Below, piece by piece: positions 1 to 7,676 of a stretch of 64,000 nucleotides of DNA. Position 1 is the stretch's first letter, and each line of letters starts with the position of its first letter. Source of the DNA: an uncultured Bacteroidia bacterium. Its GTDB lineage: Bacteria; Bacteroidota; Bacteroidia; Bacteroidales; UBA932. A program made the position numbers and the translations under genes. The DNA lies in the NCBI GenBank assembly GCA_902785575.1, contig CACZZF010000006.1, positions 78,807-142,806 of the forward strand. The letters run 5' to 3'. Under the pieces are notes generated by a model. That model worked only from the letters and a program-made list of their open reading frames with translations, ran no database searches and was not told the DNA's origin.

Positions 1-29
1 CTTAAGTAACTGGCCTGGAGAATGCTAAT

Positions 30-611
30 CTAGCGGCTGTAAAGCTGGCGCTCGATAACACGGCGCTTCAGATCGGAGCCATATTCATATTCGCCGACCT
101 CTATCGAATCAAGCAGGTAGAGGTCGGTCCCTTTAAATATCGTTCCCTGAGCGACTTCCCGGATTGAGATAATCTTGTCGATGGACTCTTTGGGTACGAT
201 CAGATGGCAAGGAATTATGTAGGCGACAGGATTGCAAGCCACGGCATGGGCCACGGCCCTTACCCCCTTGGGATTATCACAAAGGTTTGCCAACTGGCTG
301 TAGCTAAGAAGCTTAATTCCCTCTCCGGGAAGAATCGGAGTGCCGTCGTCGTGATGGGTCAAGGAATAAAGGCGACGCCAGACATTGAGCTGGAAAGGGG
401 TTCCGAAAAGCCGAAGGTCCTCCCACTTAGTCGTGGCGGACAAGTCCGCGATCTCGTCCATTCCGACCTTGCTGACTACAATCTCGTTAACCGCCCCGTC
501 AGGCAGGCGGCTCACCTGAGCGGCTATTCTCGGAAGATGCCTGAAATCGGCACTGACGGAAGCGATTTTCCCGTCAATCCTAGTGACTACCCATCTGATG
601 TCTTTTTTCAT
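30..611 (-). CDS. Methylated-DNA-[protein]-cysteine S-methyltransferase (Ogt/AGT-like)
   Basis: This protein of 193 residues would repair O6-alkylguanine by irreversibly moving the alkyl group onto its own cysteine. The family layout is visible: TPFQLNVW near residue 71, the helix-turn-helix part SYSQLA and NPKGVRAVAHAV, then the acceptor loop PCHLIVP with Cys135. The usual loop is PCHRV/I, so the arginine after histidine is leucine here, which is uncommon. The N-terminal 65 residues match no domain I recognise and may be the variable N-terminal fold of the family. It is a single gene, transcribed away from the upstream hydrolase operon, with its own promoter at 631-661. Family assignment is firm; activity is inferred. 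Confidence 0.88.
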   Translation of the reverse strand: MKKDIRWVVTRIDGKIASVSADFRHLPRIAAQVSRLPDGAVNEIVVSKVGMDEIADLSATTKWEDLRLFGTPFQLNVWRRLYSLTHHDDGTPILPGEGIKLLSYSQLANLCDNPKGVRAVAHAVACNPVAYIIPCHLIVPKESIDKIISIREVAQGTIFKGTDLYLLDSIEVGEYEYGSDLKRRVIERQLYSR

Positions 612-630
612 ACCGTAAACCCTTGACCTT

Positions 631-661
631 CAAATATAATCAAATGAAATCAATCTTCCAA
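631..661 (-). promoter_or_regulatory. Bacteroidota-type promoter of the methyltransferase gene
   Basis: On the minus strand TTG (661-659) is followed after 20 bases by TATATTTG (638-631), which matches the Bacteroidota -33/-7 pattern TTG-N19/20-TAnnTTTG. The start codon lies 20 bases further on. Confidence 0.6.
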
Positions 662-668
662 AAGGCAT

Positions 669-2822
669 TCACTTCACCGATGCGAGGAATGTCGAGGCGG
701 GGAGGCCGGCGGAGTTGACGAGGTTGGCCCTGGTGTAAGGCTCCCAGGCGTAACGGACATAGACCGGATTCTTGACTTCCGGAGCGGAAAGAACAACCCT
801 GTCGCCCTCGAGGCGGCAGGTTGCTTTATGATAAAGCATATCCTTGCCAGCCAGCTCAAAACCAACCACTTCCGGTCCCTCCGAAGGTCTCAGGCCATCA
901 CCGTATTCAAAGGTAACGACCACTTCCTGGGCGACCGAAGGCGACGACAAAGGTTCCGACCGCCGACCATTTGCCCGTATAGGGTCGCGAAGCGACAGGG
1001 TGGCGGCGGAAGCCTTTGTAACCGCCTTGAACAGCGGCCCTGAGGGCTCTATATTAAAACCATAATCGTTGTGCAACGCCAGCCTAGCGAGCCTTTCCCC
1101 CACGGGTTTCTTTTCCTTGTAATGCACATCAGTGGGGTCACCAAGGTCGCTGGAAACGGCCATCCCGAGGTGAGGTCTGCTCTCCAGCAGCCTCCTCTGG
1201 CTGTCCCTGAACCAAGGCCAGGAAGGACGGTTCAAACTTGAGAGCTGGACATAGTAAAACGGCATGTCGGAATCCCCGAACCATTCCCTCCAACTGTCAA
1301 CCAGCAGAGGGAACAGATATTCATGAGCCTCGAAGTTGTGGGCATTGGATTCTCCTTGGTACCAAAGTACCCCGGCGATGGCCGGATGACCGAGCGGAAG
1401 TATCGCTGACTCAAAAAGATAGCAAGGCTCATAAGGATGTCTGGCGAACTTGTCTCCCTGCTTGTAAGCAATGTTCTTGGCGGCTCGTTCGCGGGCCCAT
1501 CCCTGTATGAAATCGTTATTTATCCAGTCCCTGAGAATCACCGGAAACTTCCATTCCAGGGTGTTCCTGTCAATCCATGATTCAGCGGTCGCCCCGCCAA
1601 CGGCGTTACAGATTATCCCTACGGGAACCTTCAGACTATCACGAAGTTGCTTCGCGAACCAATACCCGATAGCGGACATTCCGGAGGATGGATCCGGAGA
1701 CGCTGTTTTCCAGCTGGTAGGACGAAGATAAATCAGGTTTTTCACCGAATCAATAGCGCTCTGAGGCCATTCGACATCATAGGTCTCCCAATAGGGCCAC
1801 TGGTCATATAAACGAAGGTCAGGATCTGTCGAGGCTGCCGCAGCCTCCTTTCCTCCAGTAGCGGAACCAAGCGCGTAACGCATATTTGACTGACCTGAGC
1901 AAAGCCAGACCTCGCCAATCGCCACGTTGGAATATTCAAATGATTGGTCCTTGGTGGAAATCGTAAGTCCCAGTCCTGTAGCGGCTTCCATCGATGGGAA
2001 CTCCACACTCCATTTCCCGTCCAAGCCGGTGACGGTCTTTAAAGTCTTACGTCCCAGTTTGACAGTCACTTTGTCTCCGGCATTGGCCATTCCCTCGATT
2101 ACTATAGGTCTACGGCGCTGCAGGATCATATTGTCAGAGAACAAAGGCGAGACGGTCAACCCGCCGTAATCGCCGGTTATCTGGGAATAAACTGTCTTGG
2201 CCAGCATTCCGTACCCAACCTCGTCAGGATGGATGGCATCGGGAATATGCCAGGGGAAGGGATAAAGCGGGGTGTGGAAGTCAATAAGCTCACAACCAGC
2301 CGTTTCCGCCACCACCTTGATGGCTTCTTGTATATCCTCGTGCCATTGCTTTGTACCGGACATGAAGCGATGATGCCGGTCTGCCAGCGGAGAGAGAAGG
2401 GCGATTATTATCCTCGCATCGGGATTGGCTTGCTTGCAAGAATCTATCAAAGCGAGATAGTCTCCCACGAAATCATCCCTATAGTTTGGCCAGGAACGAG
2501 GGTCGGTGTCATTAACTCCCAGATGGATGACGCAGATGTCTCCAGCGAAGTCCATCGCTTTCCGGTACTCCTCCTGGTCGAAATAAGGCCTGAACGAACG
2601 CTTGATAAGTGTCGCTCCGTTCTTCCCGAAATTACCCACCTCATAGTTCTCGCCCAAAAGCACCTGAAGCTGAGATGGATAGGAATAATTCACCCGGTCT
2701 TCGATAGCGGCACCATAGGTGATACTGTCTCCAATGCAGGCCACTTTTATCTTTCTGACAGGAGCGCCCAATGATGGCAACACAAGCGCACAAGCGACAA
2801 CCGCAAGCAGGAATCTTCTCAT
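669..2822 (-). CDS. Secreted two-domain esterase: SGNH/GDSL lipase plus sialate O-acetylesterase
   Basis: The 717-residue protein starts with a signal peptide (cleavage near residue 19). The first domain is an SGNH hydrolase, with GDSIT at residues 31-35, the GVND block near 100 and a C-terminal DAIHPDE block carrying Asp/His. The second is a sialate O-acetylesterase-type domain with CSGQSNM near 308 and WYQGESNA near 487. It probably removes acetyl groups from host or plant glycans in the periplasm. It is the last gene of an operon, 10 bases after the TPR lipoprotein gene. A family B palindromic element (952-1014) is inserted in frame at about residues 603-624. The substrate cannot be read from sequence. 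Confidence 0.85.
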   Translation of the reverse strand: MRRFLLAVVACALVLPSLGAPVRKIKVACIGDSITYGAAIEDRVNYSYPSQLQVLLGENYEVGNFGKNGATLIKRSFRPYFDQEEYRKAMDFAGDICVIHLGVNDTDPRSWPNYRDDFVGDYLALIDSCKQANPDARIIIALLSPLADRHHRFMSGTKQWHEDIQEAIKVVAETAGCELIDFHTPLYPFPWHIPDAIHPDEVGYGMLAKTVYSQITGDYGGLTVSPLFSDNMILQRRRPIVIEGMANAGDKVTVKLGRKTLKTVTGLDGKWSVEFPSMEAATGLGLTISTKDQSFEYSNVAIGEVWLCSGQSNMRYALGSATGGKEAAAASTDPDLRLYDQWPYWETYDVEWPQSAIDSVKNLIYLRPTSWKTASPDPSSGMSAIGYWFAKQLRDSLKVPVGIICNAVGGATAESWIDRNTLEWKFPVILRDWINNDFIQGWARERAAKNIAYKQGDKFARHPYEPCYLFESAILPLGHPAIAGVLWYQGESNAHNFEAHEYLFPLLVDSWREWFGDSDMPFYYVQLSSLNRPSWPWFRDSQRRLLESRPHLGMAVSSDLGDPTDVHYKEKKPVGERLARLALHNDYGFNIEPSGPLFKAVTKASAATLSLRDPIRANGRRSEPLSSPSVAQEVVVTFEYGDGLRPSEGPEVVGFELAGKDMLYHKATCRLEGDRVVLSAPEVKNPVYVRYAWEPYTRANLVNSAGLPASTFLASVK
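952..1014. repeat. Family B in-frame palindromic element, copy 1
   Basis: This shares the core CATTTGCCCGKATAGGG and the hairpin GTCGCGAAGCGAC with copies at 7088-7176 and 8812-8891. Its arms are GGTTCCGACCGCC and GGCGGCGGAAGCC. It lies in the esterase gene, antisense to the core as written, and adds residues such as SLRDPIRANGRRS without breaking the frame. Confidence 0.8.
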
Positions 2823-2832
2823 TCTGAATTAT

Positions 2833-4416
2833 TTAGTTATTGAGGCAACGGAGGAAGAAGTCCTTATATTCGGAGCCGGAATTGGAAATTCTCCCCTTCA
2901 ACCTCCACACCCGGTTATATATCACATTCTTTTCTTTCTCCATCAAGGCGGAGATCGTGGTACTGGAGAAACCGGCGGCGGTGAAACCGTAGAGTTGGAA
3001 GTCTTCTTCCTTCCATGCCGGGAACTCCGACCTGAGCTTGGTCATGACACCATCGTTGGTCTTGTCCAGCATGTCCTCCAGATTTTTCCTGACCTTCTTG
3101 TCGCTCCGCAGCCCCTCAACGATGGACTTGACCTCTTTCAAGATCCTGGGCTGGAGGTTGCCGGTACCCTCATAGATGTAATACTGCTCGCAGAGCCGCT
3201 CCAAAGCCTGGAACCCAGGGCTGTTGTCATCCTGAGCGAAGCGAAGGATCTCCTCTTCCTTGACCGCCAAACGATCTCTCAAATCCTCAGCTATGCTCAT
3301 GTACCTGTCCCTCTCGGCGATCTCGGCTTCCAGAAGTCGTTGTTGCTCAGAACGATAATATAGGTAAGCCACCACCACGCCGCCGACTGTCAGAAGAGCC
3401 GCCAAAGCCAAAAGCCACATCTTTAGTCTGGCAGAGCGCAACTTCTCAGCCTGAATGTCAGCTTGGCCTTGGAGATATTCCCTCTGACTTGCGGAAACAG
3501 CCCCCTCAAGAGCCTCTGATTGAGCCTTGTCGCCATATTCAGTGACCCTCTCCAAAGCCTTAAGCGCTCTGGCGGTGTCACCGGAGCGAGAAGCGATCTG
3601 ATACTCCCTGAAATCAGCGTCAGCCACATCCTCGTCACTCTCGGCAGAAGCTTTCGCCTCGGAAAGCCACCTTAAAGCCTCCTTCTGTTCTCCCGCTAAT
3701 GAGTATGAATATGCCAGAATTCCCTTGTCAGCTGAACTCAAAGGATAATGAAGCTCATTGGCCGCTCTGCCGAGCATATCGATCGAGAGTGTAGGGTCAG
3801 GATCATCCTTGCTGACCGCAAGGGAAGCATAAGATTCCAGGCATCTCGCTTCCAAAAGGGTATCACGAGACTCATGAGAATCATAGAGAACGCTCTTGAA
3901 TATATCTTCGGCAGCGTCAAATTTACCGGCTGCCGAATGCGCTTTCCCGATTTCCAGCAGGGTTCTCAGACTTTCGCCCTCCTCACCAGCCGCTTTAAAA
4001 GCCTCCGAGGCCCTGGCAAGATACAAGATCTCGTCAGCGGAATTGCCTGACACTCCACTGGTTCTGGCCATGTCTCGGCAAACTTTTCCTTCCAATAACG
4101 TCTCACCTGCCTTATCGGCATATTCAAGAGCCTGGGTGTAAGAGACAATGGCGGCTGAATAACTCTTCTCATTGAACTGGGCCCTCCCCAGACAGTAAAG
4201 AGCCCGGGCCTTCTGGCTGTCGTCTCCCCTTCTTACGAACCAATTCGCGACCTTGGCCACATCCGTCGAACTGACCGTGTTGACATAGCCCATATCCTCC
4301 TCCATCTTGTCCAGAACAGCGTTCATCTGGGTGTCCAGTCCCGTAGAGCAGGAGACCGTTATCAGGAAGAGCAGCGACCAAAGAAGGGCCGTGATTTGAA
4401 ATCTGTTTATCGCCAT
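2833..4416 (-). CDS. TPR-containing lipoprotein with one membrane helix and C-terminal HTH-like domain
   Basis: This 527-residue protein has a lipoprotein-type signal (cysteine near residue 23), TPR-like helices over about residues 50-310, a hydrophobic helix near 330-350, a charged coiled coil (355-390) and a C-terminal region resembling a helix-turn-helix (SALMEKEKNVIYNRVWRLK). That architecture is common in Bacteroidota membrane-bound regulators with periplasmic TPRs and a cytoplasmic output domain. A lipid anchor together with a spanning helix would be odd, so the first segment may instead be a second membrane helix. It lies between the ThiL-like gene (3-base gap) and the esterase gene (10-base gap), so it may sense a related substrate. 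A family A element adds LRFAQDDN at residues 389-397. Confidence 0.65.
   Translation of the reverse strand: MAINRFQITALLWSLLFLITVSCSTGLDTQMNAVLDKMEEDMGYVNTVSSTDVAKVANWFVRRGDDSQKARALYCLGRAQFNEKSYSAAIVSYTQALEYADKAGETLLEGKVCRDMARTSGVSGNSADEILYLARASEAFKAAGEEGESLRTLLEIGKAHSAAGKFDAAEDIFKSVLYDSHESRDTLLEARCLESYASLAVSKDDPDPTLSIDMLGRAANELHYPLSSADKGILAYSYSLAGEQKEALRWLSEAKASAESDEDVADADFREYQIASRSGDTARALKALERVTEYGDKAQSEALEGAVSASQREYLQGQADIQAEKLRSARLKMWLLALAALLTVGGVVVAYLYYRSEQQRLLEAEIAERDRYMSIAEDLRDRLAVKEEEILRFAQDDNSPGFQALERLCEQYYIYEGTGNLQPRILKEVKSIVEGLRSDKKVRKNLEDMLDKTNDGVMTKLRSEFPAWKEEDFQLYGFTAAGFSSTTISALMEKEKNVIYNRVWRLKGRISNSGSEYKDFFLRCLNN
3226..3250. repeat. Family A palindromic element (minimal form) in the TPR gene
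   Basis: This 25-base element begins GTCATCCTGAG and ends CGAAGGATC. Read on the gene strand it encodes LRFAQDD at the end of the coiled coil, before the C-terminal domain. Confidence 0.8.
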
Positions 4417-4419
4417 GCC

Positions 4420-5430
4420 TTATTCGTTGTTCCAGCCCTGGGCTTTGACAGGGAGCTCAACGCCTTCAGGAGTGACCAAAACGGCACCCACCTCGGGCTG
4501 CGCCAAATGGCCGATGATATCAAAAGTCTGGAACTCCCTGCGGAACTTCTCCGCTGAGAGGATCGGAATAGTGAACAGCAGCCTGTAATCGTCACCCCCA
4601 TTCATCGCCGCGGATATCGGGTCGATGTCCATCTCTTTTCCGAAAGTGAAACTATTCCCTTCGAACGGGATCTTGTCAGCGTAGACCTTGACTCCGAGTC
4701 CGGAGTCCCTGACAAGGCGTTTCAAGGTGTCGGACAAGCCGTGGGAAACCAGATAGCCGTGGGAGGGATATATCCCCGCTTCTTCAAGACCGGCGACAAC
4801 TCCCGAAGGGATCTCAGGCTTCAAATAGCTACCAATCAGCATCTTGTATTTCTCGAGATCAGGCTGAGCGGAATCGTCCGTTGTCTTCTCGAAAGTCTTC
4901 TTCTCACGCTCCAGGATCTGCTGGCCGAGATAGGCGGCCCCGAGACTGCCGGAGACGCAGACCAGATCCTTGCTGCGAGCCTTCACTGTCCGGCCCTTGG
5001 TCAACTTAGATTCCTCACCAACCGCAGAAACTACAACAGTCAGCCCATTCGGAGACGGGACCAAGTCAAGATCAATGGTTTTGAATCCATGCTCCTTGGC
5101 GGCGACCACAACTCCTCCCCATAAGTCCTTGACATGACTGAAGTCAAGTTTCGCCGAGAGACCCAGCCGGACAGACAGCGTCTGTGGCTTGGCCATGGAG
5201 GCATATAGTTCTCCCGCCACCACAGATGCGCATTTGTAGCCAAGATGTTTCAGCGGAAAATAAACAAGGTCAAAATCAATCCCTTCCGTGAATACACGGC
5301 TGGAGGATATAACTGTGCCGCCTGGAGTTGCTTCAAATGAGGATTTGTCGGCCTTTTTGAAACCTGTCCCCTCGAAAAGAAGGCCTATCGCCTCTTCCTT
5401 GCCATATTCCTTGAAAGACTCTTCTGCCAT
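4420..5430 (-). CDS. ThiL/PurM-fold protein lacking the usual catalytic aspartates
   Basis: The 336-residue protein aligns by eye with thiamine-monophosphate kinase: EGIDFDLVYFPLKHLGYK (about 49-66), SGSLGAAYLGQQILEREK (about 156-173) and NGGDDYRLLFT (about 279-289). The metal and nucleotide aspartates of the family are replaced. The N-terminal GDDAA block reads FEATPGGTV, the NxSD block reads VVAGELYAS, the GGDT block reads LDLVPS, and the SDGL block reads SHGLSD. It is therefore probably a pseudoenzyme or has another activity; thiamine diphosphate synthesis should not be assumed. It is the first gene of an operon with the TPR lipoprotein and esterase. Confidence 0.75.
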   Translation of the reverse strand: MAEESFKEYGKEEAIGLLFEGTGFKKADKSSFEATPGGTVISSSRVFTEGIDFDLVYFPLKHLGYKCASVVAGELYASMAKPQTLSVRLGLSAKLDFSHVKDLWGGVVVAAKEHGFKTIDLDLVPSPNGLTVVVSAVGEESKLTKGRTVKARSKDLVCVSGSLGAAYLGQQILEREKKTFEKTTDDSAQPDLEKYKMLIGSYLKPEIPSGVVAGLEEAGIYPSHGYLVSHGLSDTLKRLVRDSGLGVKVYADKIPFEGNSFTFGKEMDIDPISAAMNGGDDYRLLFTIPILSAEKFRREFQTFDIIGHLAQPEVGAVLVTPEGVELPVKAQGWNNE

Positions 5431-5442
5431 GGATTCGCTATT

Positions 5443-5465
5443 TTTTGTGATCAGATATCACAAAA
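5443..5465. promoter_or_regulatory. Perfect 9+5+9 inverted repeat between divergent genes (candidate operator)
   Basis: TTTTGTGAT is followed after five bases by its exact complement ATCACAAAA. It lies 13 bases before the ThiL-like start and 45 before the EEP start, and overlaps the minus-strand TAnnTTTG box. It resembles a CRP/FNR-type site but no matching regulator is encoded nearby. Confidence 0.5.
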
Positions 5466-5468
5466 TTA
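5461..5468 (-). promoter_or_regulatory. -7 box for the ThiL-like operon
   Basis: The minus strand reads TAATTTTG, a TAnnTTTG match 31 bases before the start codon. I see no TTG at the proper distance, so confidence is limited. Confidence 0.4.
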
Positions 5469-5479
5469 GCACATTTTGT

Positions 5480-5487
5480 TAAATTTG
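5480..5487 (+). promoter_or_regulatory. -7 box for the EEP/hydrolase operon
   Basis: TAAATTTG matches TAnnTTTG and lies 23 bases before the chosen ATG at 5511. No clear -33 TTG is visible. Confidence 0.4.
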
Positions 5488-5510
5488 TGGTATTGATAAC
5501 ACTATCCATC

Positions 5511-6356
5511 ATGAAAAGAGCATTCCTATTCCTGATGGCAGCCTTGATGATACTGCCTTCAACCATGTCCGCCAAGAAAAACAAGGTGGCGGATGTCAAA
5601 GTCATCTCCTACAATATCCGTCTCGGTGTGGCCAAGGATGGGACCAATTCCTGGGAGTTCCGCTATCCGGCGTCAGCGATGATGATCAATGACCAGAAAC
5701 CGGACATTTTCGGACTTCAGGAAGCTTATGACTTCCAGGTCAAGTACCTTGAGGATTATTGCGAGGACTACAAGGGTGTCGGTGTTGGCCGTGAGGACGG
5801 AAAGCACGAGGGCGAGCACATGTCCATCTTCTACAACAAGAAGACGACCAAGCTTCTGAAATGGGGAACATTCTGGCTGTCAGAGACTCCCGAGGTGCCC
5901 TCGATGGGTTGGGACGCCGCCTGCTTCCGTACGGCCACATGGGCTCTTCTTAAAGACAAGGCCAGCGGCAAGAAGTATTACTATGTCAATACCCATCTCG
6001 ACCATGTCGGCTGGGAGGCCCGTAAGAACGGTCTGAAGCTCATCGTGGACAGGATAGACAGCATCAATCCTAAGGGTCTTCCGATGATCCTGACCGGTGA
6101 TTTCAACATGAGGATTGACCGTCCCGAGTTTGACGACTTGAAGAAAATTATGCAAAACGCCCGTGAAGTGGCCGCCAAGACCGATCACCACCAGACTTTC
6201 AACGGCTGGGGAAAGGCTGGTCCTGACAGCATCATTGACTACGTCTGGTTCAAGGGATTCAGCTCATGCCCTCAGTATGAGACCATCACCAAGCCGTACA
6301 TGGAGCGCAAATACATCTCTGACCACTACCCGGTCACAGCTACTTTGATATTCTAA
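5511..6356 (+). CDS. Secreted endonuclease/exonuclease/phosphatase (EEP) family protein
   Basis: I chose the ATG at 5511 because it opens a signal peptide (MKRAFLFLMAALMILPS); an in-frame ATG at 5487 overlaps the promoter box. The 281-residue product has the EEP motifs in order: SYNIRLG, the metal-binding QEA glutamate, NTHLDH, GDFNM, and a terminal SDHYPV with the catalytic Asp-His. Such proteins cleave phosphodiesters or phosphomonoesters of nucleic acids, lipids or sugars; the secreted Bacteroidota branch is uncharacterised. Its stop codon abuts the ATG of the next hydrolase (TAAATG), indicating one transcript. Confidence 0.85.
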   Translation: MKRAFLFLMAALMILPSTMSAKKNKVADVKVISYNIRLGVAKDGTNSWEFRYPASAMMINDQKPDIFGLQEAYDFQVKYLEDYCEDYKGVGVGREDGKHEGEHMSIFYNKKTTKLLKWGTFWLSETPEVPSMGWDAACFRTATWALLKDKASGKKYYYVNTHLDHVGWEARKNGLKLIVDRIDSINPKGLPMILTGDFNMRIDRPEFDDLKKIMQNAREVAAKTDHHQTFNGWGKAGPDSIIDYVWFKGFSSCPQYETITKPYMERKYISDHYPVTATLIF

Positions 6357-7676
6357 ATGAAGAGATTAATCATCACTTGGGCCGCCTTCATGGCGGCCTT
6401 TTTATCCTTTGCGCAGAATAGCCTTCAAAGGGTAAGGCCGGAGGAATGCGGCATGGATGGGACAAGGCTGGAGCGGATGGATAAAGTCATTGAGGACGCC
6501 ATTGAAGAGAAAACGATACCGGGAGCGGTGGTGTCTGTGGTAAGAGGGGACAAGGTTGTCTACCTTAAGGCCTATGGCAATAAATCGCTGGTTCCTGAGG
6601 TTGAGCCTATGACGGTGGAAACTATGTTCGACTTGGCTTCCGTGAGCAAATGCGTCAGCACAACTCTTTGTGTCATGCAGCTGATAGAGAACGGGTTAAT
6701 CCGTCTGACTGACAAGGTTGACATGTATATTCCAGGGTTCAAGCCTTGGGTTGATCCTGAGACAGGAGAAACCGTGGATATCATTATCCGGGATCTCTTG
6801 ACCCATTCTTCCGGACTGGACGCTTATCCTGACGTGGAAGGTTTTGTGGCAGAGTTTGGTGAGAACACTCCTGATGAGTTCGAAACTTATGTGGCCACTC
6901 GTGTCGGACGTAATTTCCGGCCGGGAACCCAATGTCTCTACAGTTGCATCAATTTCGTAACACTGCAGCGGATTCTTGAGAGAGTGACGGGAGAGAGGCT
7001 TTGCGACTATGCCCAAAGCCATATTTTCGATCCACTCGGCCTCCAGCACACTTGTTATCTACCTATACAGGCGGCGGACCTGAAAAACCAAGGCGGCAAA
7101 GGTCCTGACCGCCGACCATTTGCCCGGATAGGGTCGCGAAGCGACAGGGAGGCGGCGGGAGCCTTTGCCACCTTGGTGTCCAAGTGTGCTCCGACTGAGG
7201 TGCAGGCGGATGGGAAGCCGTTGAAGGGTGCGGTCCATGATCCGCTGGCCAGAAAGATAATGGGAGGCAACTCGGGCAATGCGGGTGTGTTCTCCAATGC
7301 CGAGGATCTCAGTGTCATCTGCTCGGCAATCATGAATGGCGGAGCGCTTCCGGGAGCGGAACCTCAGGCCCGCATCCTCGGTCCACTCACTGTCGATCTG
7401 ATGTGCGAGGCCCCTATCCAGAATGCCCCCTCTGTAGGCCGCGCGTTGGGTTGGGACAAGGACGGATGGAACCCCGGAACCAGAGGAGACATATTCGATC
7501 CCGAGACCAGCATTTGGCATACCGGCTACACCGGCACCTCGATAGTGATGGACATGAATACCAAGACCGCGGTTGTCCTTCTTACCAACAGGGTCCACCC
7601 GGAAGACAAAGGCAGCCTCGCGCGTCTCCGCGCCCAAGTCTCCAACATAGTAGCTGGGTCAGTGATAGTTAGATAA
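6357..7676 (+). CDS. Secreted serine hydrolase, class C beta-lactamase/PBP fold
   Basis: The 439-residue protein has a signal peptide (residues 1-19), the serine motif SVSK within FDLASVSKCVST, a Tyr motif YSCINF in place of the usual YxN, and a late HTGYTGTS corresponding to the KTG box. Family members include esterases, peptidases and beta-lactamases; nothing here shows real beta-lactamase activity. It starts directly at the stop of the EEP gene and ends eight bases inside the convergent hemW. A family B element (7088-7176) adds about 30 residues at 244-273, with the arms making one of the longest inverted repeats in the window. Confidence 0.82.
   Translation: MKRLIITWAAFMAAFLSFAQNSLQRVRPEECGMDGTRLERMDKVIEDAIEEKTIPGAVVSVVRGDKVVYLKAYGNKSLVPEVEPMTVETMFDLASVSKCVSTTLCVMQLIENGLIRLTDKVDMYIPGFKPWVDPETGETVDIIIRDLLTHSSGLDAYPDVEGFVAEFGENTPDEFETYVATRVGRNFRPGTQCLYSCINFVTLQRILERVTGERLCDYAQSHIFDPLGLQHTCYLPIQAADLKNQGGKGPDRRPFARIGSRSDREAAGAFATLVSKCAPTEVQADGKPLKGAVHDPLARKIMGGNSGNAGVFSNAEDLSVICSAIMNGGALPGAEPQARILGPLTVDLMCEAPIQNAPSVGRALGWDKDGWNPGTRGDIFDPETSIWHTGYTGTSIVMDMNTKTAVVLLTNRVHPEDKGSLARLRAQVSNIVAGSVIVR
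7088..7176. repeat. Family B in-frame palindromic element, copy 2
   Basis: Outer arms CCAAGGCGGCAAAGG (7088-7102) and CCTTTGCCACCTTGG (7162-7176) pair with one mismatch. Inner arms GACCGCC/GGCGGC flank the core CATTTGCCCGGATAGGG and the hairpin GTCGCGAAGCGAC. The gene is read in the same direction as the core, and the frame stays open. Confidence 0.85.

Noticed and set aside
204..626. Long plus-strand frame opposite the methyltransferase
   Set aside because: It lies wholly within the recognised minus-strand gene and shows no domain or signal; similar frames opposite most genes are by-products of base composition.
6357..7676. Antibiotic resistance beta-lactamase
   Set aside because: The SxxK/YSC/HTG set fits the broad serine hydrolase family; no feature points to beta-lactam hydrolysis.
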